Shown here one piece after another: positions 32,208 to 32,749 of a DNA stretch of 32,749 nt; within the stretch, counting starts at the first letter, position 1; the number at the start of each line of letters is the position of its first letter. Origin of the DNA: Pelagibius sp. (lineage in GTDB: Bacteria; Pseudomonadota; Alphaproteobacteria; Kiloniellales; Kiloniellaceae); the NCBI GenBank assembly GCA_028280305.1, contig JANQMC010000089.1, forward strand, positions 1 through 32,749, read 5' to 3'. The notes beneath the pieces were generated by a model, which did no database searches, was not told where the DNA came from, and saw nothing but the letters and a program-made list of their open reading frames with translations. The position numbers and the translations under genes are program-made.

Positions 32208-32749
32208 ACGAGCTGGTCCTCATCGCCCTGGTCTTCACCGTCCTCACCTTGATCGGGGTGCCGCTCTTCGCCGCCGTCGGCGTCAGCACCATCCTGGCGC
32301 TGTTCCTCATCGACATTCCCTATACCCTGATGGCGCAGACCGGCTACACCAGCCTGACGCCCTTTCCGCTGCTGACGATTCCGCTCTTCGTTCTGGCCGG
32401 GCGCCTGATGGAGGTCGGCGGCATGGCAACGCGGCTGATTTCCATCGCCACCAATCTGGTCGGCGCCTACCGCGGCAGCCTGGGTCTGGTCACGGTTTTT
32501 GCCTGCATGCTCTTCGCCGCGCTCTCCGGCTCCGGCCCCGCCACCACGGCGGCCATCGGCTCGGTCACCATTCCGGCGATGCGCCGCGACGGCTATTCGA
32601 CGCCCTTCGCCGCCGCCATCGCCGCCTCCGCCGGAGCCCTGGGCAGCGTGATCCCGCCCAGCAACCTGATGATCATCTACGGCCTGGTCTCGGAGACCTC
32701 GATCCCGCGCCTCTTCCTGGCCGGCGTCGTGCCGGGCATCCTGGTGACC
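32204..32749 (+). CDS. TRAP transporter large permease, DctM family (3' end outside window)
   Basis: First 182 codons of the large, ion-coupled permease, usually about 425-450 residues with around 12 helices. Seen: N-terminal hydrophobic helices, PLFVLAGRLMEVGGMATRLI, the GSGPATTAAIGSVTIPAM block with the Gly/Ser-rich hairpin typical of DctM, and GALGSVIPPSNLMIIYG, a strict family signature. ATG 32204 overlaps the dctQ-type stop. The transport mechanism uses the sodium gradient in characterised members. Confidence 0.95.
   Translation, partial: MNELVLIALVFTVLTLIGVPLFAAVGVSTILALFLIDIPYTLMAQTGYTSLTPFPLLTIPLFVLAGRLMEVGGMATRLISIATNLVGAYRGSLGLVTVFACMLFAALSGSGPATTAAIGSVTIPAMRRDGYSTPFAAAIAASAGALGSVIPPSNLMIIYGLVSETSIPRLFLAGVVPGILVT

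Overview
The window is GC-rich, densely packed DNA of alphaproteobacterial type. The best evidence is the chromosomal backbone on the right two thirds: a FYDLN-acid zinc-ribbon gene, class II aroA, cmk, rpsA, ihfB, lapA, pyrF, trpF, trpB, trpA, accD and folC, a gene order I associate with Rhodospirillales/Rhizobiales-like genomes. An Irr-type iron box near the left end fits the same group. Order and species cannot be fixed from sequence reading alone.

Layout. (1) 2-2420: tail of a peptide/nickel-type ABC transporter (two permeases, the first cut by the window edge) with a translationally coupled EamA-type exporter. (2) 2562-8081: an iron/haem acquisition unit made of an Irr-box-like palindrome, a FecI-type ECF sigma factor, a FecR-type anti-sigma factor, a TonB-dependent receptor with an N-terminal signalling (STN) domain and HasR-like plug, a 28-residue single-pass membrane microprotein with a strong ribosome binding site, and a haem oxygenase. 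The logic is: haem at the cell surface, signal through STN to FecR, release of sigma, transcription of the receptor, haem import and ring opening to release iron. (3) 8082-10401: a small accessory segment between the haem locus and a tRNA-Leu(CAG) gene, with an XRE-type regulator, a coupled RuvC-fold-like protein with a degenerate active site, and an opposing D12-class DNA adenine methyltransferase, bordered by palindromes; it looks like a phage or island remnant. (4) 10402-19878: housekeeping genes for aromatic amino acids, pyrimidines, ribosomal protein S1 and IHF, interrupted by an ornithine-cyclodeaminase-family gene and a sarcosine-oxidase-like flavoenzyme, each followed by a long palindromic intergenic element. 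(5) 19883-24286: five tandem paralogous multi-pass membrane proteins of unknown function between pyrF and trpF, the last four joined by ATGA stop/start overlaps. This is the least explained and most interesting system here. (6) 24355-29523: trpF-trpB-trpA-accD-folC. (7) 29520-32749: a LysR-type regulator divergent from a TRAP transporter operon (dctP-dctQ-dctM, the last cut by the window edge).

No rRNA, CRISPR array, complete insertion sequence or integrase was seen. All family assignments come from reading motifs, without database searches.
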